A program made the position numbers and the translations under genes. The notes below the pieces were generated by a model, which worked only from the letters and a program-made list of their open reading frames with translations, did not search any database and was not told where the DNA came from. Shown piece after piece: positions 20,298 through 31,898 of a stretch of DNA of 64,000 bases. Each line of letters begins with the position of its first letter. Within the stretch, counting starts at the first letter, position 1. Source of the DNA: Selaginella moellendorffii (taxonomy: Eukaryota; Streptophyta; Lycopodiopsida; Selaginellales; Selaginellaceae); assembly GCF_000143415.4 (NCBI RefSeq), contig NW_003314323.1, positions 624,499 to 688,498 on the forward strand, given 5' to 3'.

Positions 20298-20639
20298 AAA
20301 ACAGCCTGACTCTGACTCTGTTGCTTGCTTCTCCGAAGGTGTGTTCTATCTTCATGAAATAAAAGATGTGTTCGGTGTCAGCTTAAGTTAATAAAAAAGA
20401 GGGACAAAATTACTCGCTTTAAGGAAGGGTAAAGTTTAACATATAAAGCAAAACCCTGTTAGGTATTTGCTTTCATAGTAGATGGCACAGTTGAAATCCA
20501 CGGACGTCCTGTTGGAGATCAAGCGGAAGGATGTGAAACCCAGTTTACTTATCCGGGTAAGCAGAGAAAGGAGCTGGCTGACTTTGCTTTTGCTGCCAGT
20601 TTATGCAAGCTTTCGGGGTCCTCGGTAGGCTAACTAGAG
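20298..20639. other. CRP-to-U spacer in unit C
   Basis: No gene is seen. It is conserved with unit B (8476-8820) and contains the polyadenylation region of the CRP gene. Confidence 0.6.
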
Positions 20640-22030
20640 ATTCATTTCTGTTTTATTCACGGGTGCTTTGGAGCAGTTGTCGAGTCTTGCTATCCCTTAT
20701 CATAAGATGCTGCTATGAGCTTGACAACAAGTCGTTTCCTACTCTGGAGCCCAGTGCCGCTCTTTGCTTTGATTCACGCTCCAAGGGCGAAGTCCTGGAG
20801 CTGCTCATCGGGTTTGGCGAGCAGCTAGAACGTTTTGCGCATCTGGTAACTCCTTTTTTTCGCTCATTTTGTATGCAACACCCAACTGTGGTGTTCACTG
20901 GGTTTATGGAAGGCCTAAATGCTCATGCTGTTGGTAAGCTAACAAGCACCAGTTATGATTTTCACATCCTAGGTGAGCCGCCCTTCTTTCGAACTGCAGC
21001 TCGGAAACCTTGATCAGGTTGCGAACCACTGTTGGTCCATGCAGCACGACCGGTAGTCGTAACTCTTTCCGTCCATGCTGGATCTGCAGTGTCTCTTGAT
21101 GACGTGCCAGATGATTGCTCTGCACTTGTCTATTGTGGAAGAGCTTTCCTTGGTGAGGCCGGATCATTCATTCGTGCTTTCCGTAACCGTCTTGTTTCTA
21201 GTGTCTATGGATGCTAAGGACGGACCAACACTATCCGGCATGGGTTTGCAGGAGGTGTTTAAAATGGCAGGGGCGCTCATGGCCACCGGCGCGACTCGGC
21301 TGATCCGCGGGGCATTTGACATTATCGAGTTGGCAATAAATCGTGACTGCCTTGTTTATACAAGTCAGTGCTATGGTTCTACGTTCAAGCTCGTTAAGGT
21401 GAGTTATATGTATTTGCAACTAAGTTAATCGTGCTTAGTAGCGAAGCCATCAAGGTGGCGCACTTGCTTATTACCGATTTTGCAATCTGCAAAAAGGTAA
21501 CCTTGTCTTTGTGGTAATGCTCAAGCTCACGATTGATTTGGCAGTTCTTTCTCATGCTAACAATACCCAAGGGCATTGACAAGTGGCCGGTGGGAAAAGG
21601 AAGGCCAGGAGAAGACGTTCGCTGTTTGCTTTCGCCCTCTATCCGGGCTCTGATGAAACCAGCCAGCAGTTCCTCCAGGTTTGCTCTAATCGGGGAGTCG
21701 ACCAACAGTTGCAACGTTGAAAGACTGAGCTCATATTTTGCGTGCTACAAGGTGGCGAGTACTGTGTACCTGTCCTCATGTTTAAAGATGATGTCCCTGC
21801 GAGACTCACTCGGTTGCAGGCGAAACGAATTACACTGGGCTTTTTGGTGCAGAGGAGCAGATTCGAAGAGTTAAACCTGCAATCTATGGAGGTCAAAGTT
21901 GATCGTGGTGCTTCTATAACGCGTAGAAGTGCGGTTCCCTACCTCGAGCATGCTCTACTGGCGACGAAGGACACCAAGTTTAGGCCTTTCTAAAACGCAT
22001 GTAAGAAACTGTACGGTAGATAAACTGTAC
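20640..22030 (+). CDS. Unidentified multi-exon gene 'U' (copy C), state uncertain
   Basis: Exon-like pieces in order: GEVLELLIGFGEQLERFAHL ending at a GT donor (20845), EGLNAHAV near 20910, ELQLGNLDQVANHCWSMQHD near 20995-21050, CQMIALHLSIVEELSL near 21105, GLQEVFKMAGALMATGATRL near 21243, INRDCLVYTSQCYGSTFKLV near 21335, RLSSYFACYKVASTVYLS near 21720, and VKVDRGASITRRSAVPYLEH near 21893. The last part has lost the ELERANAWFEE segment seen in copies A and B (21855-21870), so even this copy may be damaged. I do not recognise the family. The gene ends about 200 bp upstream of AUG5. Confidence 0.45.
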
Positions 22031-22232
22031 GAAGGCCAAGTTTCTATAGAACCCTAAAAACATACGGTAGATTTTAAACTCCATGAGTTGTACGGGTATG
22101 GGTCTAGGGCTTAGTGACCGTCCTTGGGTGATCAAGGTGTTGAGCGCAGGGATGAGGCCCGGATCTCGCCGTCGGCGCTGGCATTTTGGGATACTGCATT
22201 CTAGTAGCAGCGAACAGTGTTGATTCGGGCAA

Positions 22233-25176
22233 ATGCAGGGAGCTGCGTCGGCTGCGCCACAGGCGGAGGCGATCCTGGCATGGCTGCAAGAGGAGATCGG
22301 CTACAGATCGGCTGGGGATCACGCATTGCCGTCGCCCGAGGCGCTGCGGCGGCTGTGCCGCGGAAATATGCTGCCCGTGTGGAAGTTCTTGGTGGAGAGG
22401 GTGAAATCCGACAAGACGGTGGAGACTGTGCGGCGGAACATCCTCGTCCATGGCGGGAGCAGTGGCGCCGCGGAAGAGAGTGGCGATGGGAAAGCCAGGG
22501 AGGAGGGCGGCGCCGCTGCCACCACCAAGGCCGGGAAGAAGAGAGGCGATGGGAAATTCAAGGGGAGGGGAGAGAAGACCCCCGCTGCCGCTGCCAAGGA
22601 GGAGAAAGAACGCGAGAGCAAGGCTCTGGAGGGCGATGATTCGAAGGAGCGAGCTCTCGCGGAGAGGGATTCCGCGGAGAAGGAGGTGGAGAGATTGAAA
22701 GGTGTGATGGCGCGGCTGCAAAAGGACGTGAAGAGCAGGATGCTGGATCTCTCTCGCGAGGAGGGCGAGCGCCAGCGAGTTCTGGATGACAAGTTTAATT
22801 CGAGGTAAGAACTATAGATCTCTCGAAGTTCTTTAGAACTAAGTTCTTACCTTTTTTTCTTCTTTTTTCTTTCTTGGAAACCAGGCACAAACAAGTCCAG
22901 CTTGAATCGTTCGATCAGCGATGCGAGCAGACTGTGCGGATCTTTGCCGAGTACCGGCGAAGATTGGCAAGGTATGTCGACCGTGCTCGAGAGGCACAAA
23001 GAGGGAAGCTTGCGGAGTCCAAGAAAGAGCAAGACACAGTGTATGCAACGTCGATCAAAGGTGACGATCAGATCCTCATAGAGACTGCGCAGGAAAGGAG
23101 TATAAGAAAGGCATGCGAGCTGCTATCGGCACAGCTTACTGAGAAGATCACGCTCTCGTTTCCCTCGTACGAAGGACGAGAGAGCCAAGGTGACGCTCAG
23201 GCCACCGAGGTTGCAAAGCTCGGGTTTGAGGATGGAGAAGGCGTGGCTGAGGATATCAGGGAGGCTGCATTGAGCCTCTTGAAGAATCCAACGCAGCTCT
23301 TGCGGGCGATGGCGACTTATACTGCTCGAGTCGTTGCTTTGATCACCAAAGAAACGGAGAGGATCGACATCCGAGCGGACGCGGAGAAGCTAAGGTTTGT
23401 GAGTGCTGCTAATCTGCATGAGGTGTAGGATTCTAACTTGGTGTTTGTACCAGGTACAAGTACGAGAACAACGAAATAGTGGACGATTTGTCCACTGAGC
23501 CAGAAGATTCACCACTGGGCAAGAAGCTTAGCGGTAAAATTGGATTGGAGATGTCTAATAGGAGAACGAATTGGCAGATTCGCGAGAGACAGGTATAATG
23601 CAAGTTGTTTTTATCTTTCTTCTAGTCATGAAAGTGTCTTTTGCGTTGCAGAAAGCTCATGTTCAGCAGTTTATGGCAACGGAAGAAGCTCTGAACGAAG
23701 CTGCGGAGGCCAAAGCTGCAAGCGACAAGTTAATCAAGTCGCTCAGTGGTGGAACGGAGCTCGACTACGTCCAGAACGAGGGAGGGCTTCGCCAACTGGA
23801 GGTAACTAATCTTCTATTTCGTGCGTCGAGCTAGGCCGTTTGTTACTTAGTGCGAGGTGTGGGCCAAGGAGCGGCAGTTAGCTGGTGTCAAGGCAAGCGT
23901 AGCGACACTCATGTCGGAGGTTCAACGTTTGAAAAAGCTATGCGAAGAAAGAAAACAAGCGGAGGATTCCCTGAGGCAGAAGTGGAAAAGAATCGAGGAG
24001 TTCGACGCCCGCCGCAGGGAGCTGGAATCTGTTTACACGGCGTTGATCCGAGCTAATATGGTAAGCAGCAGCTTAGCATTTCATAGGCAAGTTTGGCAGT
24101 CTGGAAAAAATCTCACGAATAATTTGTAGGCAGCTGCTGCTGCGTGGGAGCAACATCCAGCCGTAGCATTCGAGCATTCTGCCAACACAATACTTCCTGT
24201 CTGTAATATGGTACAAGAGAAGACCGTGGGTGCTCAGGACCTCTTAGAAAGAGAAGCCACCATTTTTCAGAGAAGCCCGGACAACCGGCTGTATATGCTG
24301 CCTGTCACACCTCAGGTGTGTGAATTGGAACTTTTTCTTTCTCTGCTCATGGCTGGTTTGTTTTTTAAAAAACTACAGGCACTCGTTGAAGCCATGGGAA
24401 TCAGCTCTATGCTAGGCCCTGAAGCGATAGCGGCAGCGGAGAGAAATGCCGACATGGTTGCTGCCAGAGCTGGTGCAGGCGACCCTTCAGCGATGGCGTC
24501 AATCTGCCGGATAGCTGCAGCATCACAATACTCGCAAGGTATGTAAATTTGTTTCATCTGTCAAACAAGTTTTCTTTTTCTTTTTTTTCCGTATTGTAGG
24601 AGCTGAAGCACAAGATGCTGGCATGATAGCCATTGTGGAAGCGCTGAGGTTCTGTCTCAAGCCTTGCTCTTCTCCGGCGAGCCTTCTGGAAAACCTGGCG
24701 CGCTCCATCAACTTGGTTCAGACGCTGAGAGACCTCGTTGGCAGCGGACGAGCTCTTTTGACAGCAGCAAACATCTCCAGACCCGACTACGAAAAGTAAA
24801 GAACAAAAACACCATTTCCAATTCTCACTCCTTTGGATGCTTTGCTCCAGAACTGCGAATGCGTGTGCTGTGACAACCAAAGAGCAGGAGCTCATTGCTC
24901 TCGAGGAATGGCTACCGAGTCTCAAACACGCGGTCCTCGAAGCGCACAAGTGCCTGGAAGATTGCCATCGAGTTCGCGGCTTGGTAAACTTACGCCTCGT
25001 TTCATCATCTGGATTTGACACGAGATTTACTTCTTCTCGCGCAGGTGAACGAGTGGTGGGAGCAGCCAGCCGCAACCGCGGTGGATTGGATCACGGTCGA
25101 TGGCCAAAACGCTGCTGCCTGGCTCGCTCACGTCAAGCAGCTCCAAAACGCCTTTTATGAAAAGCAGCTGCTGTGA
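22233..25176 (+). CDS. AUG5: Augmin complex subunit 5 (HAUS5 type), intact copy
   Basis: Ten exons keep frame throughout: 22233-22804, 22885-23394, 23454-23592, 23652-23801, 23851-24060, 24130-24315, 24379-24538, 24600-24795, 24851-24983 and 25045-25176, giving about 795 aa, the size of plant AUG5. Recognisable features are the N-terminal [15 protein letters not shown] and [31 protein letters not shown], long coiled-coil stretches ([36 protein letters not shown]) and the C-terminal [20 protein letters not shown]. Augmin is an eight-subunit complex that recruits gamma-tubulin to microtubule walls in spindle and phragmoplast. Exon 1 has a Gly/Ala/Lys-rich linker. This is the only copy of the three in the window that can make the protein; 4470-4738 and 10395-12570 are broken. 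Confidence 0.95.
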
Positions 25177-25351
25177 CGAGATTTTGATGGGAAGAAGCGC
25201 TCTTCCTTCTGTAAAGCGTCTAAGCTCAATTTTTTTTTCAAAAGTAGTGGAAGTATACAATTTACCGTTGCCACGTAAGCATTAAAAACCGTTGCGACCT
25301 TATTGGGGAATATTCGCCAATTTGGCGCCTCAAAATTAGGGCTAGGACTCT

Positions 25352-25359
25352 TTAGGGTT
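25352..25359 (-). promoter_or_regulatory. Telo-box-like motif upstream of gene X
   Basis: TTAGGGTT (AACCCTAA on the minus strand) lies 42 bp before the start codon of gene X, within the 224-bp gap after AUG5. Such motifs are common in plant promoters of growth-related genes. Confidence 0.4.
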
Positions 25360-25400
25360 CTTGGAGCTCGGCGATTTGATCGCACGCCGTGTTCGTCACA

Positions 25401-26468
25401 ATGCATCCCGCTGTGCGTGTCGCCACAGCGGGCCGCATCGGCTATCCCGTGAACTATGATCCGGGGGATCACGTCATGCCGCCGCCGCCGCAACATGTAT
25501 GGGCATTTTCTTCGATTTCCGGTTTCTTCGATTCGGTCCTGCTCGATGTCCGGCGTCGTCGCGTTCTGGTCTTGATTTTCCTGGAGCACCGGGATAGATC
25601 CAAGGATGAGAATGGTGAGGGGTTTTATTTCCTGTGTAGGCCAAAGAAATCCATGACTTTGTGGATATTGAGTCCACTGCCGATCCACTTGAGAAGCGTC
25701 CTATAAAATGGAGGAGCGCGCCTGTTAGCAGGGTGAATCCAAAGTTTACCCGGGAGGTGTCACACATGAAGCTGGATAACATCTGTACCGTGGAAACTCG
25801 CGTTCACGACCCAAAGCTCCGGGCTCTCCAGTGCTGGTATCTTCCGAAACTTAAGAGACAGCCTCGTCCTTCTGGTGCCAAGGCCGAGGATGCGCCGAGG
25901 ATGTTCCGGGTAAGCTTTTGTTTTCTCTTTTCTTTTTAAGTTTGTTTGTTTACTCGTTTCTTCTTTTCAGATCCAAAGGCCTAGCAGGTTTTTTGCGAGG
26001 CCGGAAATGTGGGGCGCCTGGAACATCAGCACCGAAGTTCCATCACCCAGAGAAAGAGAGCGTATGACACGAAGGACGTAAGACTTTTCTCCGAGAGGTT
26101 TTCGTGCTCACTAAGTTAAGTTGTGGAAACTTTTCTTGTTGCAGCTTAAGAGATGACAGAAAGAACACCCAGCGTTTCTTTCATAGAAACGAGGATTCTA
26201 TCTCGGCACTAAGGAATATGTACAAACGAGGTGAGAAGCCTCGGAAGGAGGTTCATGCTGCCAAGGTTTATATAGAGTACGTTGTCCACTGGGATTTTTG
26301 TCAGGAATTCATGCGAGCTTGCGTGTTGTTTGCAGTCATTTGAAGAAGAGAAAGCAAGACATCGAAGCTGTGCTGAACCTGGACGCATTGACTCACGCTT
26401 TGAAGTTTTTTGATGGATGGGACTCGTCTTCTATGGCACCGAGCAGTGGAGGTGGATGCGAAGACTGA
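25401..26468 (+). CDS. Conserved protein of unknown function ('gene X'), intact copy
   Basis: Five exons keep frame: 25401-25496, 25640-25909, 25971-26077, 26145-26276 and 26336-26468, giving about 245 aa. The protein starts MHPAVRVATAGRIGYPVNY, has a short proline run, a central basic region (KRPIKWRSAP, QCWYLPKLKRQPRP, RPSRFFARPEMWGAWN) and a helical Lys/Arg-rich C-terminal part (DRKNTQRFFHRNED, HLKKRKQDIEAVLNLDALTH). No membrane segment or signal peptide is seen. I do not recognise a family. The regular exon structure and the damage confined to copy B support a real gene. It converges with the polygalacturonase gene on the minus strand. Confidence 0.75.
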
Positions 26469-26715
26469 AAGCGGCTCTTCTTTCATCGTCGTCAATTGTC
26501 CACTAGATCAAGTCCTACTTCGAAAACAAGAAATGCTCCAAGAGCTTTCTTCTTGTACAGGTTATTAGTGCAAGGTATGAGTTAATTTTTTTTCACAGAG
26601 CTTTCTCGTTTTCGCTGATGTATCACGGCTGAATCTGACTAGTTTTTTATTGGAGCAATCTACAGCTTTTAAATCTGGAAGCACTAGAAAATAGCGTTAA
26701 CAGATGGTCGACTTC

Positions 26716-28796
26716 TCAGGTGTGTCTACTCCTGTTTCTGTTCCAATGGGATTGTTTGTACTTGCTTTCAGATAGCAAGCATGTCGGTGGCAGTACGTAT
26801 CTCGCAGATGATCCGTAAGCGTTTTGGCAAAAGCTGCTAGCTTGGCTGTTCTTGTATTGTAAGGCCACGTCGTCGAGAGAAATCTTATGACAAGGATTCG
26901 TCGGATTGCAACGAAACATGACTGCAACTTGTGAAGCAGAGGATCCTTTTATGTCTGAATATTTTACGTTGCTTATTAGAAGTTCTCGCTTCGACGCTCC
27001 TGCCATCTGCGGTTCCAAGTAAGTATACACCTCAATAAAAGCCTGCTTACCCGCTTTGGCGTGCAGGTTCCAGAGTGTTCGTGGTCGCAGTAATATTGAT
27101 CAATAAGGATCGGGTTCTTTACACGCAGCATGGTAATGTGTTCGAAGACGAAGTCGTGTGCCCATCCTCGTCCACCCTGCCACAGAACAAGCAAACCAAC
27201 GTTTTGAAAGTCGGTAATACTTCGTTTACCTCCCATGTTTTGATCCTCAGGCCATTCTGTGTATCTCTTAGGAAAGCGTTTCGGACTTTTACATGCGAGA
27301 CACGGTCGAAACTTTGCCTTTTCTTCCCTAAGCTTCCGATGCTACATCATCAAAGAGAAAAGGTGAGGCAGCGAACTCTAGCTCTTGCCTGAGCACCTGA
27401 TTCCATGGCCAGGGCCGCAGGAGACATCCTCTATTACGACGTGTGATGTGCCGGGGCCAATGGATATGCAGTCGTCACCTATCAGGATAATAAGATAACA
27501 AACCTTTCGAACTTTCAACAACAAGTACCTGTGGAAATGGTGGTTTGGACTATTGACACCGATTCCGAACGTTCGAGGTGTATCCCATCCGTGTTGGGAC
27601 TGTCTTCTGGCGAAGAAACCGTCAAGTGCCTCAAAACTGCATTCGAGCAAGATGAAAGATCAAGATGCATTTGCTGGCTGTTGGTGATTGTCAGCCCGTC
27701 CACTTCAACGTGCTGGCAATGTCTGAAAGTAAGTGCCTACAAGAAAAGAGACTTCCAGTTTCTTTATAGAAAAAAAGCAGTGGCGAATACTTACTGTAGG
27801 TGCTCGTCGACATGGCTAAGAAAAAAAGAGGTGAGTAGTCTGTCTTTTTAACGTCTCGATGCAAAAGCTTACTTCGTTAACGTTGCGCTTGCAGGACTGC
27901 ATCCACCAGTTTTGGCCTTTCCCGTCAATTGTACCCGTTCCAACCAGTCTAAAGTTCGTGACTCTTTTTATGAGAATCCATGTCTGGATGTCGAAGCCTT
28001 TCCACAGATTCCGGTTATCAGGTGCTATGACGCTCCCATCTATCTGGTATTATTTTGATATAAAGGTGAGAGGCGTCGTCGCAAGCCATACCTGTAAAGT
28101 GAAGTTGTTTTGGCATGGACCTTTTAGCGTGACTGGATACACGAGGTAAACTTTCCCACTTGGCACCAGCATCATAGAGCTTTTGTTTTTCCTTTGCCGG
28201 CATGCCCGCTGCCAGGTGCTGATAAAGGACTGCACTAACCACGGCCCTGCTTCGTGAATGAAACAGGATGAGCATCGTGTACGTACCTGGGTGTCGTTTG
28301 CGATGCCGTTCCCAATGGCTCCAAAGTCATCCACGCTGAAGACCCCTTCGTATTCTCTGCGTCCAGTCGAAGGTGGCGGCGGTCTGAGAGAAGACGTCGG
28401 CGGAGCGGGTGCTATAAAATCAAAAGACGACGGCGCAAGCGACGACAGGTCGGACGCCTGTGGAGCTAGAGACGCCAGTCTGTGATCGTTAGCAGCACCA
28501 GGTGCAAGAGGTTCTATCACGAATGCTGGGCCGGGAGTCTGCTGTGGACTGGACTGGGGTGGATTCGGGAAAAAGCTGGGATTCGGCTCAAAAGCAAAAG
28601 GTGGACGGCTGCTACTTTCCTGCTGCTGTGGTCCATCTGGTGCTGGCGAACTCGACTGAAAAGGTGGCTGCCAAGACAGAGGCCTTTCACCTGGCGGCAG
28701 CAAGTCGGGCGGCGGTGCTTTTGTGATCGACGACGCGTCTCTCATCATGCACGCCGTCGTTACAAGTAGCAGCAGGAACAATGAACTCGTCGTCAT
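26716..28796 (-). CDS. Polygalacturonase (pectinase, GH28) with proline-rich N-terminal region
   Basis: Nine exons on the minus strand, starting at 28796. Exon 1 (28796-28287) encodes a signal peptide (MTTSSLFLLLLVTTACMM), about 115 residues rich in Pro, Ser and Gln, and the start of the catalytic fold (VDDFGAIGNG, NDTQ). Exon 2 spans 28229-28092, exon 3 spans 28043-27873, and a 21-nt micro-exon near 27800 encodes PCRRAPT. GH28 signatures appear in order: SPNTDGIH, then GDDC with its Gly codon split by an intron, then CGPGHGIS, then RIKTWEGG. The C-terminus has the usual cysteines (CNPTNPC, SFCQNA, LPPTCL). The enzyme hydrolyses homogalacturonan in cell walls and should be secreted. The proline-rich N-terminal segment is longer than in most plant members I know. 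Confidence 0.92.
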
Positions 28797-29199
28797 TGCT
28801 GTTCCAGCAGCAGCAGGACGGCAACAGCATGTCCGACGACGGGAGCAAAGGCATATGACGGTGTGTAGGCGTCCAGCGAAACCAGGGGACCGGGAACAGG
28901 AAGAAACGCAAAGAATGCCGGGTGTGCTGCTGTACCGTCCGGAGCTGAGACACGATTCTTCGCGGCATCGTATTAAAATGCTCAAAATGCCGAACGCATT
29001 GTGCACCGGTTTAGAGTGTTTAAGACAGGGAAACCGGGACAACACCAAGATTGCCGTCAGTCCTATCGTCCACTGACACCAACGTGCCTGGCGTGGCTAT
29101 CTCGACGTTAGCTCGCTACATGGGAGAAAATCTGCAAAAGTCAGTTACGCAGCAAACCCGAGCTTTTACTACTATAAGTCAGGTACTTCACCAGTTTTC
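28797..29199. other. Spacer between polygalacturonase 5' end and calmodulin gene 3' end
   Basis: No gene is seen. Both neighbours are on the minus strand, so this holds the calmodulin 3' end and the polygalacturonase promoter. Confidence 0.5.
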
Positions 29200-29923
29200 T
29201 TATTGCCTTGGCATGACTATCTTTACGAACTCGGGGTAGCTAACTTTGCCATCTTTGTCTGTGTCAGCTTCTCTCACCATGTCTGCGATCTCTTCGTCCG
29301 TGAACGACTCGCCGAGCTGGTGCATAACATGCTTTAACTGCGAGGGAATACGTACGTATAAAAAAGAGAAAAAGACAGCTTTTCTTTTTTCTCGTTACCT
29401 CAATCTCTGTGATAAAACCATCTCTGTTTCTGTCCAGGACTGTGAAGGCTTCCTTGAGATCTTCTTCGGCATCTGCGTCCTGTGAAGATCATGGAAAGAT
29501 CTGGGGGAGCATCACTCAGCTTGTCCCAAGAAGCTCTGCGCGACAAGGATACATACCTTCATCTTTCGGGCCATGAGCACCAGAAACTCTGTCCAGTCGA
29601 TTGTGCCGTTGCCATCGACATCCACCTCGTTGATCATGTCCAGGAGCTCCGTGTCGCTGGGATTTTGTCCCAAGGAACGCATCACAATGCCCAGTTCCTT
29701 GGTGGTGATGGATCCTGGCGACGGTGACGAGTGTGTAAGTTTGTGTTTTCTCTTTCGCTTCATTTTCAGTTGCTTTTTTTTTTTTTTTCAGAAAGACAAG
29801 AAGAGTACCATCTCCATCCTTGTCGAAGAGGCTGAAGGCATCCCTGAACTCTCGCAGTTGCTCCTCGGTGAGCCCCTCGATGATCTTGTCTTGGCTGGCA
29901 GTGCTCGTCTCGGACGCCTCCAT
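29200..29923 (-). CDS. Calmodulin-like EF-hand protein
   Basis: Four exons on the minus strand give about 160 aa. All four EF-hand loops are visible: [36 protein letters not shown] and [12 protein letters not shown], each with acidic residues at positions 1, 5 (or 3) and 12. The first intron splits the glycine codon inside loop 1. The core ([40 protein letters not shown]) is close to calmodulin. It differs in a 17-residue N-terminal extension ([17 protein letters not shown]), a less typical third loop, and the end KIVMPRQ in place of the usual MMxAK. It probably acts as a Ca2+ sensor in the cytosol or nucleus. A calmodulin paralogue and a CML are both possible names. Confidence 0.9.
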
Positions 29924-30254
29924 GCTGCTGCGCCAATTGTGGCAGTTACAAAGCGAGCATATTCTGGTTCAACTCCAATGTGTAAGTTTCTGAAATGATC
30001 CGGTTTGTGTTACAATGACATGTCATGGTAAGCAAACTTCCTTCTTGCCTCTGCCAGAGTTATCACGTAAAACGATCTAACTTATGCTTTGTAGAAGGTG
30101 GAACGAACTCTCGATTTTTACGTGGAAAGTCTTTTAAAATTCGAGTCGGAAGAAGCAGCACGCTCTTCGTTCGCACGCTGACCTTGTCCGACCGATTGGA
30201 GTGGAACCAGTCGCTGCGATCTATAAAACCGCGAGGTATTCCCATCCATTTGTC
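29924..30254. other. Divergent gap between calmodulin-like gene and small peptide gene
   Basis: No gene is seen. A TATAAAA at 30232-30238 is only 17 bp before the ATG of the peptide frame, too close to place a normal start site upstream of that ATG. Confidence 0.4.
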
Positions 30255-30470
30255 ATGGCTCGCAAGTTTCACGCATTGCTCTTGGCAGTACTGCTTCTTC
30301 TTGCGCTTGGGAGCAATCGCACGGAGGCCAGTCGCTCGAAATTGGTGGGCAGCAGTGGAGAGCAATCACGCGCAAGCTCGCAAAAGTCCACAGATCCTTC
30401 GGGATCCTCCTCGCAGGGAATCGATATAGATGGCAATAGATACAATGTCGTCACTGCCGCGAGAGGATGA
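30255..30470 (+). CDS. Possible small secreted peptide precursor (71 aa)
   Basis: ATG at 30255 gives MARKFHALLLAVLLLLALGS, a strong signal peptide with likely cleavage near TEAS. A Ser/Gln-rich pro-region follows (KLVGSSGEQSRASSQKSTD), then a C-terminal tail GIDIDGNRYNVVTAARG directly before the stop. Signal peptide, variable spacer and distinct tail is the layout of plant peptide-hormone precursors. The tail does not match CLE, CEP, RGF, PSY, IDA or CIF consensus motifs as I know them. There are no cysteines. The frame is short, so it could be chance. Confidence 0.4.
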   Translation: MARKFHALLLAVLLLLALGSNRTEASRSKLVGSSGEQSRASSQKSTDPSGSSSQGIDIDGNRYNVVTAARG

Positions 30471-30603
30471 CGCGCGGTATATATCATTCGAATTGTAAAT
30501 CCACGACGCGCGGTGCGCCGCCGTACAAGCTTTGTTAGTTCCAACCAAGCACAATTATCAAAGTTGTGCTCAGATAAACATCTGTCATGTTGAAAAAAGT
30601 TCT

Positions 30604-30675
30604 CGCCGTTGCCGGGGATCGAACCCGGGTCGTCCGCGTGACAGGCGGAAATACTCACCACTATACTACAACAAC
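30604..30675 (-). tRNA. trnD: tRNA-Asp (anticodon GUC), copy 1
   Basis: 72 nt on the minus strand. The anticodon stem is CCGCC/GGCGG-like around CTGTCAC (anticodon GTC), the T-arm is CCGGGTTCGATCCCCGG, and the D-arm includes TAGTATAGTGG. The acceptor 5' strand is GTTGTTG against GTCGTTG in copy 2, which turns one C-G pair into U-G but keeps pairing with CAACGGC. No intron. Confidence 0.93.
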
Positions 30676-30737
30676 ATTAGACAGTCAGTAGACCAAAATA
30701 TTTATTGTTAAATGTCCGGATTGGCAATGGCGATGCT

Positions 30738-31898
30738 TTACTCTTTGAAGAAGTGTATGAGCAAGGAGTTCACTTCCTCGGGCGAATCTTCCTCCACGAA
30801 ATGGCCGCCGGGAACAACAGCGACATCGACAAGGTTGGGAACGTCTCGCTTCATTCCACCGCCGGTCACGTACTCGTCCAGGCCCGGGACCTTGCGCACG
30901 TAGTCGTCTTTGCCAGTGATGTAGAGGCAGCGGCTCGTCACTGGCATGTTGATCCAGGGAGCCAAGAGCTCAAACGTCCTGCGCCCAAAATGGATCAAAC
31001 TCGATCCAGGAAACGCGCGTACAAACCTCATGAGATTGCGATACGTGAAGCACAACGGGCCTTCGAAACCGGACTTCTCGTAGAGCTCCGACTGGACTTT
31101 GATAAACTCCTCGGTGAGCCAACTCGGGGTGGTGTCCGAGGTGGTGACCAAATCCATGATCTCCTCGTCAGGCCCGGCGATCTGGAGCTCGGACCGGCAA
31201 AAAAGCGTGTAAATGTTCTTGAGCACGGTGGCCGTGTCGAATCGACCAAAGTCTTTCTCGGCTCGCCCAGGCACCTGGAACGAATTATAGATCAGCCGTG
31301 AGCAGCAGCATTCACGGACTTACAGCAAAGCGATTCACGTAGAATCCTTCTTCCGTGGGAAATCCAAAAGGTGGAGCTCCTCCGGCTCCCGTGAAGGGAA
31401 CTCCAAGAGAGGCATAGGCTCTCACTAGATCCGGCCTCATGCGACACATGTTCCAGCCGATGAATGCTCCAATGTCATGACCAACAACGAACACCTACGA
31501 TCGAGAGGATTACAAACAGTAGGAAGGAAGAGCTCATCAAGGATCACGTACTGGGTCTTCTCCAAGGGCATAGACGAGACCCACAATGTCTCCCAGGAGA
31601 TCCAGGGGCGAGAGCTTCAAGTTGCCGGATGAATCCTTGGGACACTCGGTGAGCCCAAAGCCTCGCAAGTCTGGAGCAACGGCGTGGAATCCAGCGTCCG
31701 CCAGCGCCTTGAGTTGGAACCTCCATGTATACCACGTCTCAGGGAAGCCATGGAGCAGCAGCACAGTCGGCCCTCCTGATCAAACCATTGTCGCAAAATT
31801 CATCTTTCTCTCCTTTCTGTTTTACCTGACCCCATCTCCGCGATATGCATCTTAATCCCATTTGTGTCGATAATGCGGTGCGTGGCTCCTTCCGCCAT
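30738..31898 (-). CDS. Soluble epoxide hydrolase (alpha/beta hydrolase family)
   Basis: Spliced gene on the minus strand starting MAEGATHRIIDTNGIKMHIA at 31898. The oxyanion motif HGFPETW is followed by PDLRGFGLT, the nucleophile elbow GHDIGAF (Asp nucleophile), a cap region with tyrosines, and a late GGHF holding the catalytic His; the protein ends IHFFKE. This set is typical of plant soluble epoxide hydrolases, which open epoxides of fatty acids such as those in cutin and defence lipids, in cytosol or peroxisomes. No peroxisomal SKL-type ending is visible, so cytosolic action is more likely. The gene lies between two tRNA-Asp genes in the same orientation. Confidence 0.9.
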
